A stretch of 64,000 nucleotides of DNA from Leifsonia sp. Leaf264 (GTDB lineage Bacteria > Actinomycetota > Actinomycetes > Actinomycetales > Microbacteriaceae). Positions 16,728 through 24,952 of the stretch are shown piece by piece. Position 1 is the stretch's first letter; the number at the start of each line of letters is the position of its first letter. The notes below the pieces were generated by a model. The model was given only the letters and a program-made list of their open reading frames with translations, did not search any database and had not been told where the DNA came from. The translations under genes were made by a program, and so were the position numbers. Where the stretch lies: the NCBI RefSeq assembly GCF_001422325.1, contig NZ_LMMR01000007.1, positions 55,539 to 119,538 on the forward strand. The letters are read 5' to 3'.

Positions 16728-19487
16728 GTGAGAGTCCCATCCACCCCGGCCGCGATGTCGGCTGCGATGCCGGCCGCGCCACCGCAGCAGCCATCGGCGA
16801 CGCGTCGAGCGCGTCCCCTGCGCGCGCTCGGCATCGGCGTGAGCGTCTTCGCCCTCGTCGCCGGCGGTGCCGTCGTCGCGGCACCGGCCTACGCCGACCC
16901 GGCGCACCCCGACTTCGGGCCCAACGTCACGATCTTCGACCCCAGCACCCCGGTGGACGAGATCAATGCCACGCTCGCATCCTTCGCGAACGAGGCCGAG
17001 TTCAGCACCAACCGGCACGCGGCCTTCTTCAAACCGGGCACCTACGGCAGCGCTGCCGGCGAGAACGACCCGTCAACGGCCACGGGCATCGTGAATGCCG
17101 AGGTCGGCTACTACACGTCCATCGCCGGACTCGGAGCGTCGCCGGAGGACGTCACGATCAACGGCGCCCTGCACGTCGAGCCTGTGCGCGCCTGCGAGCC
17201 GAACCCCTGGGACTGCCAGTCGCCCGGATCCCTCACGCGCTTCTGGCGCTCGCTCTCGAACATGAGCATCAACCCCATCCAGCGTCCGCTCGGCGTCGAT
17301 GCCGAGCGTCCCTTCCCGAGCGGCGTGACCGATCCGCACCAGATGCGCTGGGCGGTCTCGCAGGCCGCACCGCTGCGCCGCATGAACATCGAAGGGTCCC
17401 TCACCCTGTTCGGCCGCGTCGGCGAGTACGCGAGCGGCGGCTACATGGCCAACTCCGCCGTGTCGGGAACAGTGGTCAACGGATCGCAGCAGCAGTGGTT
17501 CACGCGTGACAGCAGCGTCGGCACCTGGGATGGCGGCGTCTGGAACGTCACCTCGGTCGGCGTCGAGGGTGCCCACGCCGGAACCCCGGCCGGCTCGGGC
17601 GACGCCGCCACTCCGCTCTTCACGACTGTCGCCGAGACGCCGGTCACCCGCGAGTCGCCGTTCCTCTACCTCGACGGCGACGAGTACAAGGTCTTCGTGC
17701 CGAAGGCGAAGACGAACAGCTCCGGTGTGGACTGGTCGACGGATGCGGCATCCGGCGACGCGATCTCCATCGACGACTTCTACATCGTCAAGGTCGGCGA
17801 CACCGCGGCTCAGATCAATGCCGCGCTCGCAGCGGGCAAGAACCTCCTGGTGACCCCCGGCGTGTACGAACTCGACGAGGCGATCTCGGTGACCCGACCG
17901 GACACCGTGGTGCTCGGCCTGGGCCTCGCCACCCTCGTGCCGACGAACGGCAACGCGGCGATCGACATCGGCGACGTGACCGGCGTGAAGGTCGCCGGCC
18001 TCACCATCGACGCGGGTGCCGTCAACTCGCCGGTTCTCGTCAAGGTCGGACCGACCGGAGCGAGCGCGAGCGATCCCGCTGATCCCACGACGCTCAGCGA
18101 CGTGTTCGTGCGCGTGGGCGGAGCCCATGTCGGACGTGCGACGACCAGCATCGAGGTGAACAGCGACGACGTGCTGCTCGATCACATCTGGGCGTGGCGC
18201 GCCGATCACGGCGACGGCGTCGCCTGGGACTCGAACACCGGCGACCACGGAGTGGTCGTCAACGGCGACGACGTCACGGCCCTCGGCCTGTTCGTCGAGC
18301 ACTATCAGAAGGCCCAGACCGTGTGGAACGGCAATGGCGGAACCACGCTCTTCTACCAGAGCGAGCTTCCGTACGACCCGCCGAGCCAGTCCGCCTGGTC
18401 CGACGGTGACCGCCTCGGCTACGCCTCGTACCAGGTGGCGCCGGGCGTGACCTCGCACTCGGCATCCGGACTCGGCATCTACTCGTTCTTCAACCAGAAC
18501 GTCGACATCCGTGCCGAGAGCGGAATCCAGGCGCCGAAGTCTGCGGGGGTGCAGTTCACCAACATGGTGAGCGTCTTCCTCAACGGCTCCGGTGGCATCA
18601 ACCACATCATCAACGACGCCGGCCTGCCCGCCGTCGGCAGCTTCGCCTCACCCGGCCTGCTGAGCTACCCGCCAGCAGACACGCAGGCGCCGACGGTGGC
18701 GCTGACTGCGGCCCCGGCCACGCCCGACGGCTCGAACGGCTGGTACCGCAGCGCGGTCTCGCTGACTGTCACGGGAAGCGACGACTTCACGCCGCTCACC
18801 CTCGAGGCCAACGTCGACGGCGCCGGCTGGACCGCCGTCAGCGGCCCGATCGCGCTTGCCGACGGCACGCACTCGGTGCAGGCGCGGGCGACTGACGGCT
18901 CGGGCAACGTGTCGGATGTCGCCACCTGGAGCGGCAAGGTCGACACGACGGCTCCGACCGCGACCGTGGCGTTCGACGCCACGTCGCGGAAGGCATCCGT
19001 CACCGCCGCCGACGGCTCCGGATCGGGCGTCACGGGCATCGAGTACAGGCTCGGGAGCGGTGCGTGGCAGGCCTACACCGCTCCGGTGGCCGTGGGCGAT
19101 GCCGCCACGACCTTCGGGTATCGGGCGACGGATGCCGCAGGCAACAGGTCGGCCGATGGCTCGCTGTCGGTGCCGGCCAAGGTCGCCGGCAAGGTGCCGC
19201 TCGCCGTCGCGGCGGCGTCGCTGTGCATCAACGGGAAGGTGTCTGTCGCCGTCTACGCCCTCAACGTGGGCAAGGCCAAGGCCGACATCAGGCTCACCAC
19301 CCAGTGGGGCGATGCGAAGTACACCGGCATCGGGTTCGGCAAGGCCGTGTACAAGCTGTTCCCGACCGGCGCGAAGTCGGTGGCCAAGGGCACCGCGACC
19401 GTCGCCGGCTACACCTACGTGAACGGAGCGGGCTCGCACTCCACGTATACGCCCGGCTACGCCGCGTTGAACTGCGGACGCCGCTAG
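16728..19487 (+). CDS. Large secreted right-handed beta-helix protein with C-terminal Ig-like domains
   Basis: 919 residues from GTG 16728, preceded by GAAGGAGAA (16712-16720). The N-terminus has an Arg-rich part, a hydrophobic segment (ALGIGVSVFALVAGGAVVA) and a likely cleavage site after AYA near residue 56. Residues about 60-650 look like two beta-helix/pectate-lyase-type halves: HAAFFKPGTYG...YYTSIAGLG, then LLVTPGVYELDEAISVTRPDTVVLGLG and VKVAGLTIDAGAV. This layout recalls GH55-like or adenylyl-cyclase-misnamed actinobacterial proteins. Residues about 655-835 carry two Ig-like domains (WYRSAVSLTVTGSD; ATDGSGNVSDVA). The last about 90 residues are a small beta domain. Probably acts on or binds an extracellular polysaccharide; no catalytic residue is assigned. 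Confidence 0.75.
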   Translation: MRVPSTPAAMSAAMPAAPPQQPSATRRARPLRALGIGVSVFALVAGGAVVAAPAYADPAHPDFGPNVTIFDPSTPVDEINATLASFANEAEFSTNRHAAFFKPGTYGSAAGENDPSTATGIVNAEVGYYTSIAGLGASPEDVTINGALHVEPVRACEPNPWDCQSPGSLTRFWRSLSNMSINPIQRPLGVDAERPFPSGVTDPHQMRWAVSQAAPLRRMNIEGSLTLFGRVGEYASGGYMANSAVSGTVVNGSQQQWFTRDSSVGTWDGGVWNVTSVGVEGAHAGTPAGSGDAATPLFTTVAETPVTRESPFLYLDGDEYKVFVPKAKTNSSGVDWSTDAASGDAISIDDFYIVKVGDTAAQINAALAAGKNLLVTPGVYELDEAISVTRPDTVVLGLGLATLVPTNGNAAIDIGDVTGVKVAGLTIDAGAVNSPVLVKVGPTGASASDPADPTTLSDVFVRVGGAHVGRATTSIEVNSDDVLLDHIWAWRADHGDGVAWDSNTGDHGVVVNGDDVTALGLFVEHYQKAQTVWNGNGGTTLFYQSELPYDPPSQSAWSDGDRLGYASYQVAPGVTSHSASGLGIYSFFNQNVDIRAESGIQAPKSAGVQFTNMVSVFLNGSGGINHIINDAGLPAVGSFASPGLLSYPPADTQAPTVALTAAPATPDGSNGWYRSAVSLTVTGSDDFTPLTLEANVDGAGWTAVSGPIALADGTHSVQARATDGSGNVSDVATWSGKVDTTAPTATVAFDATSRKASVTAADGSGSGVTGIEYRLGSGAWQAYTAPVAVGDAATTFGYRATDAAGNRSADGSLSVPAKVAGKVPLAVAAASLCINGKVSVAVYALNVGKAKADIRLTTQWGDAKYTGIGFGKAVYKLFPTGAKSVAKGTATVAGYTYVNGAGSHSTYTPGYAALNCGRR

Positions 19488-19510
19488 GCGGCATCCGTTA
19501 GCACGCAGTG

Positions 19511-19541
19511 CCGCCCACCGGCGTTCGGGTCCGGTGGGCGG
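19511..19541 (+). terminator. Stem-loop terminator after the beta-helix protein gene
   Basis: CCGCCCACCGG (19511-19521) pairs perfectly with CCGGTGGGCGG (19531-19541) around a 9-nt loop, 23 nt past the stop. There is no T-tract, which is common in high-GC actinobacteria. Confidence 0.7.
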
Positions 19542-19565
19542 TGCTGTGTGCGGCGACCTGAACGT

Positions 19566-19666
19566 GGTCTCGATACGCGTGCTCGCTGCGCTCGCTCGCT
19601 ACTCGACCAGCGGTACTCACGCTGATCGAGTAGCGCCCGACGACGTCGGACGCGTATCGAGATCAC
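19566..19666. repeat. Palindromic intergenic repeat, copy A (two inverted arms)
   Basis: The first arm runs 19566-19613, from GGTCTCGATACGCG to CTACTCGACCAGCGG. The second arm runs 19621-19666, from GCTGATCGAGTAGCG to GTATCGAGATCAC, and is an imperfect reverse complement at its ends. Related copies lie at 40411-40485 and 41420-41537. It occupies the gap between the convergent beta-helix and LysR genes. Confidence 0.8.
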
Positions 19667-19668
19667 GC

Positions 19669-20592
19669 TCATCGTGAGGGAGTCGCCACCAGCGCCACAG
19701 CCTGCGCCAGCGCCTCGCGGCACACCGCGACGGCCTGGCGATCGGCGCTCGAACGCCTCGCGGCGGTGAAGATCGTACGGTGCGGGTCGCCGGGCAGGTC
19801 CAGCATCCGTACCGTCGGCGCCTCACCCGCCCACACCAGGTCGGGCAGCAGCCCCACGGCGTTGCCGGAGCGGATCAACCTGATGTGGGCCATCAGGTCC
19901 GCCGTCTCGAAGCGCACGTCGGGCTCGAACCCGGCCGCCCGGCAGAGCTGCATCGCCCACTCCCGCGACGCCGTGCCGGCCGGCTCCATCACCCACGGAC
20001 GCCCCTCGGTGAGACGGCGCAGTCCGGTGGCATCCGTGCTCCCGTCGACGACGGCATCCACGCCGCCCAGTCCCAGCCTGATCGCGTCGCCGCCGAGAAC
20101 GACCCTGTCGAGGTCGGGGCGATGAGCGCGGGTGTGGCCCGGGTACTGCTCGGCGATCACCAGGTCGAAGTCACGCGCCGAGACCTCGAACAGCCCGGCC
20201 TCCGGCTCGCGTTCGGTCACCTCGACCCTGAGCTCCGGGTAGCCATCGCGGAGGATCGTGAGCGCCGCCGGCAGGATGGCGTGAGCCGCCGACTGGAACA
20301 CCGCCAAGCGCACGGTGCCTCGCACCTCGGTGAGCGAGGCCGCCACCTCGTCCTCGGCGCGCTCGAGGATGTCGAGCACCTCCCCGGCCCGCGCCACCAG
20401 CAGCTCGGCCTGCGGTGTGAGGATGACCCGGCGACCGGCCTTCTCGAGCAGCGGTACGCCGGCCTCGGCCTCCAGCAGCGAGAGCTGCTGCGACACCGAC
20501 GAGGGGGAGTAGGCGAGTGCCTCGGCCACGGCGGCAAGCGTTCCGCGCAGCTTCACCTCGCGCAGCAGGCGCAGGCGTCTGACGTCCAGCAT
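19669..20592 (-). CDS. LysR family transcriptional regulator, likely controls putA
   Basis: 307 residues from ATG 20592 with GAGGAGGTGA upstream. The N-terminal winged helix (about 3-60: LRLLREVKLRGTLAAVAEALAYSPSSVSQQLSLLEAEAG) is a clear LysR type. The effector domain starts near 90 (GTVRLAVFQSAAHAILPAAL). Divergent from putA with 136 bp between, the standard arrangement for a LysR regulator and its target. A LysR-type box lies in the gap. Proline or a proline-derived signal is the inferred effector. Confidence 0.85.
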   Translation of the reverse strand: MLDVRRLRLLREVKLRGTLAAVAEALAYSPSSVSQQLSLLEAEAGVPLLEKAGRRVILTPQAELLVARAGEVLDILERAEDEVAASLTEVRGTVRLAVFQSAAHAILPAALTILRDGYPELRVEVTEREPEAGLFEVSARDFDLVIAEQYPGHTRAHRPDLDRVVLGGDAIRLGLGGVDAVVDGSTDATGLRRLTEGRPWVMEPAGTASREWAMQLCRAAGFEPDVRFETADLMAHIRLIRSGNAVGLLPDLVWAGEAPTVRMLDLPGDPHRTIFTAARRSSADRQAVAVCREALAQAVALVATPSR

Positions 20593-20614
20593 CCGTCACC
20601 TCCTCATTCATCAG

Positions 20615-20633
20615 TCAAGCTAACCGATATTGA
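20615..20633. promoter_or_regulatory. LysR-type box between lysR and putA
   Basis: TCAA (20615-20618) and TTGA (20630-20633) are separated by 11 bp, matching the T-N11-A dyad of LysR-bound sites. It is the most AT-rich part of the divergent region. Confidence 0.5.
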
Positions 20634-20728
20634 TGGGAAACAGTCGCTTTACCCGAACGAACGGATGCCTGACACTGTGCTGAGAGAACCCCGTCCGGTG
20701 GGGGCCCGCGCGAGAAAGAACTAGTGTC

Positions 20729-23700
20729 ATGACCATGTCGAGCACGCCCGTCGAGTCCCAGGCCGACCTCGCGAACGAGACCATCGCGCTGGTGCGCCGC
20801 TGGCTCGCGCAGAGCGCCGAGATCCCCGCCGACCCATCGGGCGAGCGCCTCGCCGGCGTGCTGAAAGACCCGAACGGGCTCGACTTCACCGTCGGCTTCG
20901 TCGACGGCGTCATGCGCCCCGAAGACCTCATGGTCGCCGGCCACAACCTGGCGAAGGTCGCCCCGAAGGCTCCGGGCTTCCTGCCGTCGTACATGCGCGG
21001 TGCCATCGGCCTGGGCGGCGCTCTCGGCCCCGTCGTGCCCTGGGTGGTCATTCCCGCTGCACGTCGGGTGCTGCGCCAGATGGTCGGCCACCTCGTCGTC
21101 GACGCCACTCCCGACAAGCTCGGCCCCGCCATCGAGCACCTGCGTTCCACGGGCAACAGGCTCAACCTCAACCTGCTCGGCGAGGCCGTGCTGGGCGAGA
21201 GGGAGGCCGACCGACGCCTGGCCGGAACCCGGGAGCTCCTCGCCCGTGACGACGTCGACTACGTGTCGATCAAGGTGTCGAGCGTCGTGAGTCAGCTCTC
21301 CATGTGGTCGTTCGACGAGGCCGTCGAGCGCGTGGTCGAGCGGCTGACCCCGCTCTACGAGCTCGCCGCGTCGGCGAAGACCACCAAGTTCATCAACCTC
21401 GACATGGAGGAGTACCGCGACCTCGATCTCACGATCGCCGTGTTCGAGCGCATCCTCGACCAGCCCCAGTTGAAGAATCTCGAGGCCGGGATCGTGCTGC
21501 AGGCCTACCTGCCCGACGCCCTGGGCGCCCTGCAGGGCCTGACCGCCTGGGCGCAGGGTCGCCGTGCCGAGGGTGGAGCGCCCATCAAGGTGCGCATAGT
21601 CAAGGGCGCCAACCTCGCCATGGAGCACGTCGACGCCGCCATCCACGACTGGCCCCTCGCCACCTACGACTCCAAGCAGCACAGCGACACCAACTACAAG
21701 CGGGTGCTCAACTGGGCGTTCACCCCCGAGAACACTGACGCCGTGAAGATCGGCGTGGCCGGGCACAACCTCTTCGACGTCGCCTACGCCCACCTGCTCG
21801 CGAAGCAGCGTGGCGTGAGTGCCGCCGTCGACTTCGAGATGCTGTTGGGCATGGCCACGAACCAGGCCGAGGCCGTGCGTCGCGACGTCGGGCAGCTGCT
21901 GCTCTACACGCCCGTGGTGAACCCCGCCGAGTTCGACGTGGCCATCGCGTACCTCATCCGTCGCCTCGAGGAGAACGCCAGCACCGAGAACTTCATGTCG
22001 GCGGTGTTCGAGCTCACGACCTCCGACGCGCTGCTGAAGCGCGAGACCGACCGCTTCCTCGCGTCGCTGGCCGACCTCGACGACATCGTGCCCGGCCCGA
22101 ACCGCACGCAGGACCGCTCGCGGGCCACCGAGCTCGCGCCGCTGCCCGTGACGCCGACGGCGACGCCCCCCGCCGAGCAGACCGACCCGACCCTCACCGG
22201 CGCGCTCCTCGGCATCACGCGTGGATCGAGTGGCGCCGATTCGACCCCCGGCCACTCCGCGGCATCGGGACGCTTCCACAACGAGCCCGACACCGACCCG
22301 GCCCTGCCCGCGAACCGCGCCTGGGGTCGTCGCATCCTCGCCAAGGTCGCCGCCTCGACGCTCGGGTCCGACACCATCGCGGCTTCGCAGGTGACGGATG
22401 CCGCCACCCTCGACGCCCTCATCGCCTCGGTTTCCGCGGCCGGTCGGGCCTGGGGACAGCGCACCGGAGCCGAGCGCGCGGCCATCCTGCATCGCGCAGG
22501 ACTGGCGCTCGCCGCCAACCGCGACCGGCTCATCGAGGTCGCCGCATCCGAGACCGGCAAGACCATCGCCGAGGCCGATCCCGAGATCAGCGAGGCGATC
22601 GACTTCGCCCACTACTACGCCGAGCGGGCCATCGAGCTCGACCGGGTGCAGGGCGCCCTGTTCGTGCCGGCGCAGCTCACCGTGGTGACGCCGCCGTGGA
22701 ACTTCCCCGTGGCCATCCCGGCCGGCGGCGTCCTCGCCGCTCTCGCGGCAGGCTCCGGAGTCATCATCAAGCCCGCGAAGCAGGCGCAGCGTACCGGCGC
22801 GGTCATGGTGGAGGCACTGTGGGAGGCCGGCGTTCCCCGCGACGTGCTCGCGCTCGTCGACCTCGCCGAGCAGGACTTCGGGCAGCAGTTGGTGGCGCAT
22901 CCGTCGGTCGACAGGGTCATCCTCACCGGCGCCTACGAGACGGCCAAGCTGTTCAGGTCGTTCCGCCCCGACCTGCCGCTGCTGGCCGAGACCAGCGGCA
23001 AGAACGCCGTGATCGTCACGCCGTCCGCCGACCTCGACCTGGCGGCATCCGACGTGATCAAGAGCGCCTTCGGGCACGCCGGCCAGAAATGCTCGGCTGC
23101 CTCGCTCGTCATCCTCGTCGGCTCGGTGGCCAAGTCGGAGCGGTTCCGCAACCAGCTCGTCGACGCCGCGACCTCGATGCGCGTCGGCTACCCTGAGGAC
23201 CCCACCACGCAGATGGGCCCGATCATCGAGCCCGCGAGCGGCAAGCTGCTGAACGCCCTCACCGAGCTGGGCATCGGCGAGGAGTGGCTGGTCGAGCCGA
23301 AGCAGCTCGACGACACCGGGCGGCTGTGGTCTCCCGGCATCCGTACCGGCGTCGCCCCGGGCTCTTACTTCCACCTCACCGAGTTCTTCGGGCCCGTGCT
23401 CGGCGTCATGCACGCACGCAACCTCGAGGAGGCCATCCGCTTCCAGAACGCGGTGGACTACGGCCTCACCGCTGGCCTGCACTCCCTCGACTCCGACGAG
23501 CTCGCCCTCTGGGTCGACACGGTCGAAGCCGGCAACCTCTACATCAACCGCGGCACGACGGGGGCGATCGTTCAGCGCCAGCCGTTCGGCGGCTGGAAGC
23601 GGTCATCGGTGGGCGCCGGAACCAAGGCCGGCGGACCCAACTACCTGTTCGGACTCGGCACCTGGAAGACGGATGCCGGCAACAGGTCGAAGACGCTGCA

Positions 23701-24337
23701 CCTGCGCGGACTCGAGGACCGCATCACCGACATCATCGAGGCGTCGCAGGCATCGCTCGGCTACGAGGAGTTCGACCAGCTGCGCCGGGCCGCCCTGTCC
23801 GACGCCATCGCCTGGCGTGAGGAGTTCGGCGTCGTGCGCGACGTGTCGCAGCTCAAGCTGGAGCGGAACGTGTTCCGCTACCTCCCGGTGCCCGTCGCCG
23901 TGCGCGTGGCCGACGACGCCCCGCTCGTCGACGCGCTGCGGGTCATCATCGCGGCGACGCTGTCGAAGTCGGAGTACACGGTGTCGCTGCCGACGGCACT
24001 GCCGGCATCGGTCCAGCAACTGCTCGATCTCCGCGACATCCCGGTGACTGTCGAGACTGATGCCGCCTGGCTGGCCGGACTCGCCTCGCCGACCGCGCCG
24101 CTGCGCGACGAGCAGGGGCCGAAGCGCCTGCGGCTGGTCGCGACGGACGGCTCGCGGGAGGCGCTCGCGACGGCCGTCGCCGGTGCTCTCGACGGCACAC
24201 CGGATGTCGCCGTGTATGCCCACGAGGTGACGCAGTCCGGCCGTGTCGAGGTGCTGCCGTTCCTGCACGAGCAGGCGATCTCGATCACGGCGCATCGCTT
24301 CGGCAACCCGAGCACGCTGAGCGACGGGGTGATCTAG
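20729..24337 (+). CDS. putA: Bifunctional proline dehydrogenase / glutamate-semialdehyde dehydrogenase
   Basis: 1202 residues. The FAD-dependent proline dehydrogenase half covers about 1-450 (FINLDMEEYRDLDLTIAVFE; VRIVKGANLAMEHVD; SIKVSSV). The aldehyde dehydrogenase half covers about 530-990, with TPPWNFPVAIPAGG near 653, ETSGKNAVIV, and the catalytic Cys near 788 in GHAGQKCSAASL. A further 200 residues follow. There is no N-terminal DNA-binding domain, so regulation depends on the divergent LysR. The enzyme converts proline to P5C and then glutamate. Start at ATG 20729 or ATG 20735; no strong ribosome binding site precedes either. Confidence 0.93.
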   Translation: MTMSSTPVESQADLANETIALVRRWLAQSAEIPADPSGERLAGVLKDPNGLDFTVGFVDGVMRPEDLMVAGHNLAKVAPKAPGFLPSYMRGAIGLGGALGPVVPWVVIPAARRVLRQMVGHLVVDATPDKLGPAIEHLRSTGNRLNLNLLGEAVLGEREADRRLAGTRELLARDDVDYVSIKVSSVVSQLSMWSFDEAVERVVERLTPLYELAASAKTTKFINLDMEEYRDLDLTIAVFERILDQPQLKNLEAGIVLQAYLPDALGALQGLTAWAQGRRAEGGAPIKVRIVKGANLAMEHVDAAIHDWPLATYDSKQHSDTNYKRVLNWAFTPENTDAVKIGVAGHNLFDVAYAHLLAKQRGVSAAVDFEMLLGMATNQAEAVRRDVGQLLLYTPVVNPAEFDVAIAYLIRRLEENASTENFMSAVFELTTSDALLKRETDRFLASLADLDDIVPGPNRTQDRSRATELAPLPVTPTATPPAEQTDPTLTGALLGITRGSSGADSTPGHSAASGRFHNEPDTDPALPANRAWGRRILAKVAASTLGSDTIAASQVTDAATLDALIASVSAAGRAWGQRTGAERAAILHRAGLALAANRDRLIEVAASETGKTIAEADPEISEAIDFAHYYAERAIELDRVQGALFVPAQLTVVTPPWNFPVAIPAGGVLAALAAGSGVIIKPAKQAQRTGAVMVEALWEAGVPRDVLALVDLAEQDFGQQLVAHPSVDRVILTGAYETAKLFRSFRPDLPLLAETSGKNAVIVTPSADLDLAASDVIKSAFGHAGQKCSAASLVILVGSVAKSERFRNQLVDAATSMRVGYPEDPTTQMGPIIEPASGKLLNALTELGIGEEWLVEPKQLDDTGRLWSPGIRTGVAPGSYFHLTEFFGPVLGVMHARNLEEAIRFQNAVDYGLTAGLHSLDSDELALWVDTVEAGNLYINRGTTGAIVQRQPFGGWKRSSVGAGTKAGGPNYLFGLGTWKTDAGNRSKTLHLRGLEDRITDIIEASQASLGYEEFDQLRRAALSDAIAWREEFGVVRDVSQLKLERNVFRYLPVPVAVRVADDAPLVDALRVIIAATLSKSEYTVSLPTALPASVQQLLDLRDIPVTVETDAAWLAGLASPTAPLRDEQGPKRLRLVATDGSREALATAVAGALDGTPDVAVYAHEVTQSGRVEVLPFLHEQAISITAHRFGNPSTLSDGVI

Positions 24338-24338
24338 A

Positions 24339-24381
24339 GCTTCGCTCGCGCATCTCTCGCTCGCTGAGGGCCGAGCGAAGC
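24339..24381. terminator. Stem-loop after putA, between convergent genes
   Basis: GCTTCGCTCG (24339-24348) pairs perfectly with CGAGCGAAGC (24372-24381); the loop is 23 nt. It begins 1 nt after the putA stop and may serve both putA and the convergent protease gene. Confidence 0.45.
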
Positions 24382-24447
24382 GACCACCCGAAGCGCTCCT
24401 TTATGCGCGTCGGCCGCGGACTTCGTCCGGGCCTCGGCGAGCGGGAG

Positions 24448-24927
24448 CTAGCTCCGCCCGCGGTTCTGCCGCCGCACAGTGCGTGGAGCGCGCCCGCCGA
24501 TGAACGACTGGGCGGCGTCGACGGCGAATCCCTGTTCGAGCGCTTCGCGACCGATCAGCATCCGGAATCCCATGGAGTCCCGATTGGTGAGGGTGACCTC
24601 GGCCGTCAGGGTCTTGCCGAGCAGCACGATCTCGAGCAGCACCACGATGCGCTCCTCGCTGTGGCCCGATGAGCTGCGCACGGAGCGCCGGTCGAGCACC
24701 GGGCACTCGACCGTGACGGCGTCCTCGTCGCTGCCCTGCCACGGCTGCACGCCGAAGCGCACGAAGGATTCACCGTCGCGCTCGAACTCCTCCATGTCGA
24801 AGGCGTGCAACGAGCTCGTGCGGGCGCCGGTGTCGAGCTTCGCCTTGATCCATGGCACCTCGATCGCCGGCAGTGCAACCCACTCGCGCCACCCGGCGAT
24901 GGTGCTTGAATGGACAGGTTCGCTCAC
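24448..24927 (-). CDS. RimB-like retropepsin-type protease (PF05618, 'ATP-dependent zinc protease')
   Basis: 159 residues. The motif KLDTGARTSSLHA (Asp32) is the retropepsin-like active-site loop of PF05618 proteins. NRDSMGFRMLIGREAL near 120-135 is the second conserved block. The family was first named zinc protease but resembles monomeric aspartic proteases; a homologue, RimB, trims the poly-glutamate tail that RimK adds to ribosomal protein S6. Here it is divergent from a RimK-type ligase with 25 bp between the starts, which supports the same pairing. Confidence 0.82.
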   Translation of the reverse strand: MSEPVHSSTIAGWREWVALPAIEVPWIKAKLDTGARTSSLHAFDMEEFERDGESFVRFGVQPWQGSDEDAVTVECPVLDRRSVRSSSGHSEERIVVLLEIVLLGKTLTAEVTLTNRDSMGFRMLIGREALEQGFAVDAAQSFIGGRAPRTVRRQNRGRS

Positions 24928-24952
24928 CCGTCCATCTTGTCAGGGGCACCCG

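Noticed and set aside
19488-19668. A small gene between the beta-helix and LysR genes
   Set aside because: The gap consists of a stem-loop and the palindromic repeat; the short frames there have no ribosome binding site.
20615-23482. 955-codon open frame on the minus strand opposite putA
   Set aside because: Low-complexity Gly/Val/Arg/Glu/Asp/His composition typical of a frame antisense to a high-GC gene; putA on the plus strand has full domain structure.
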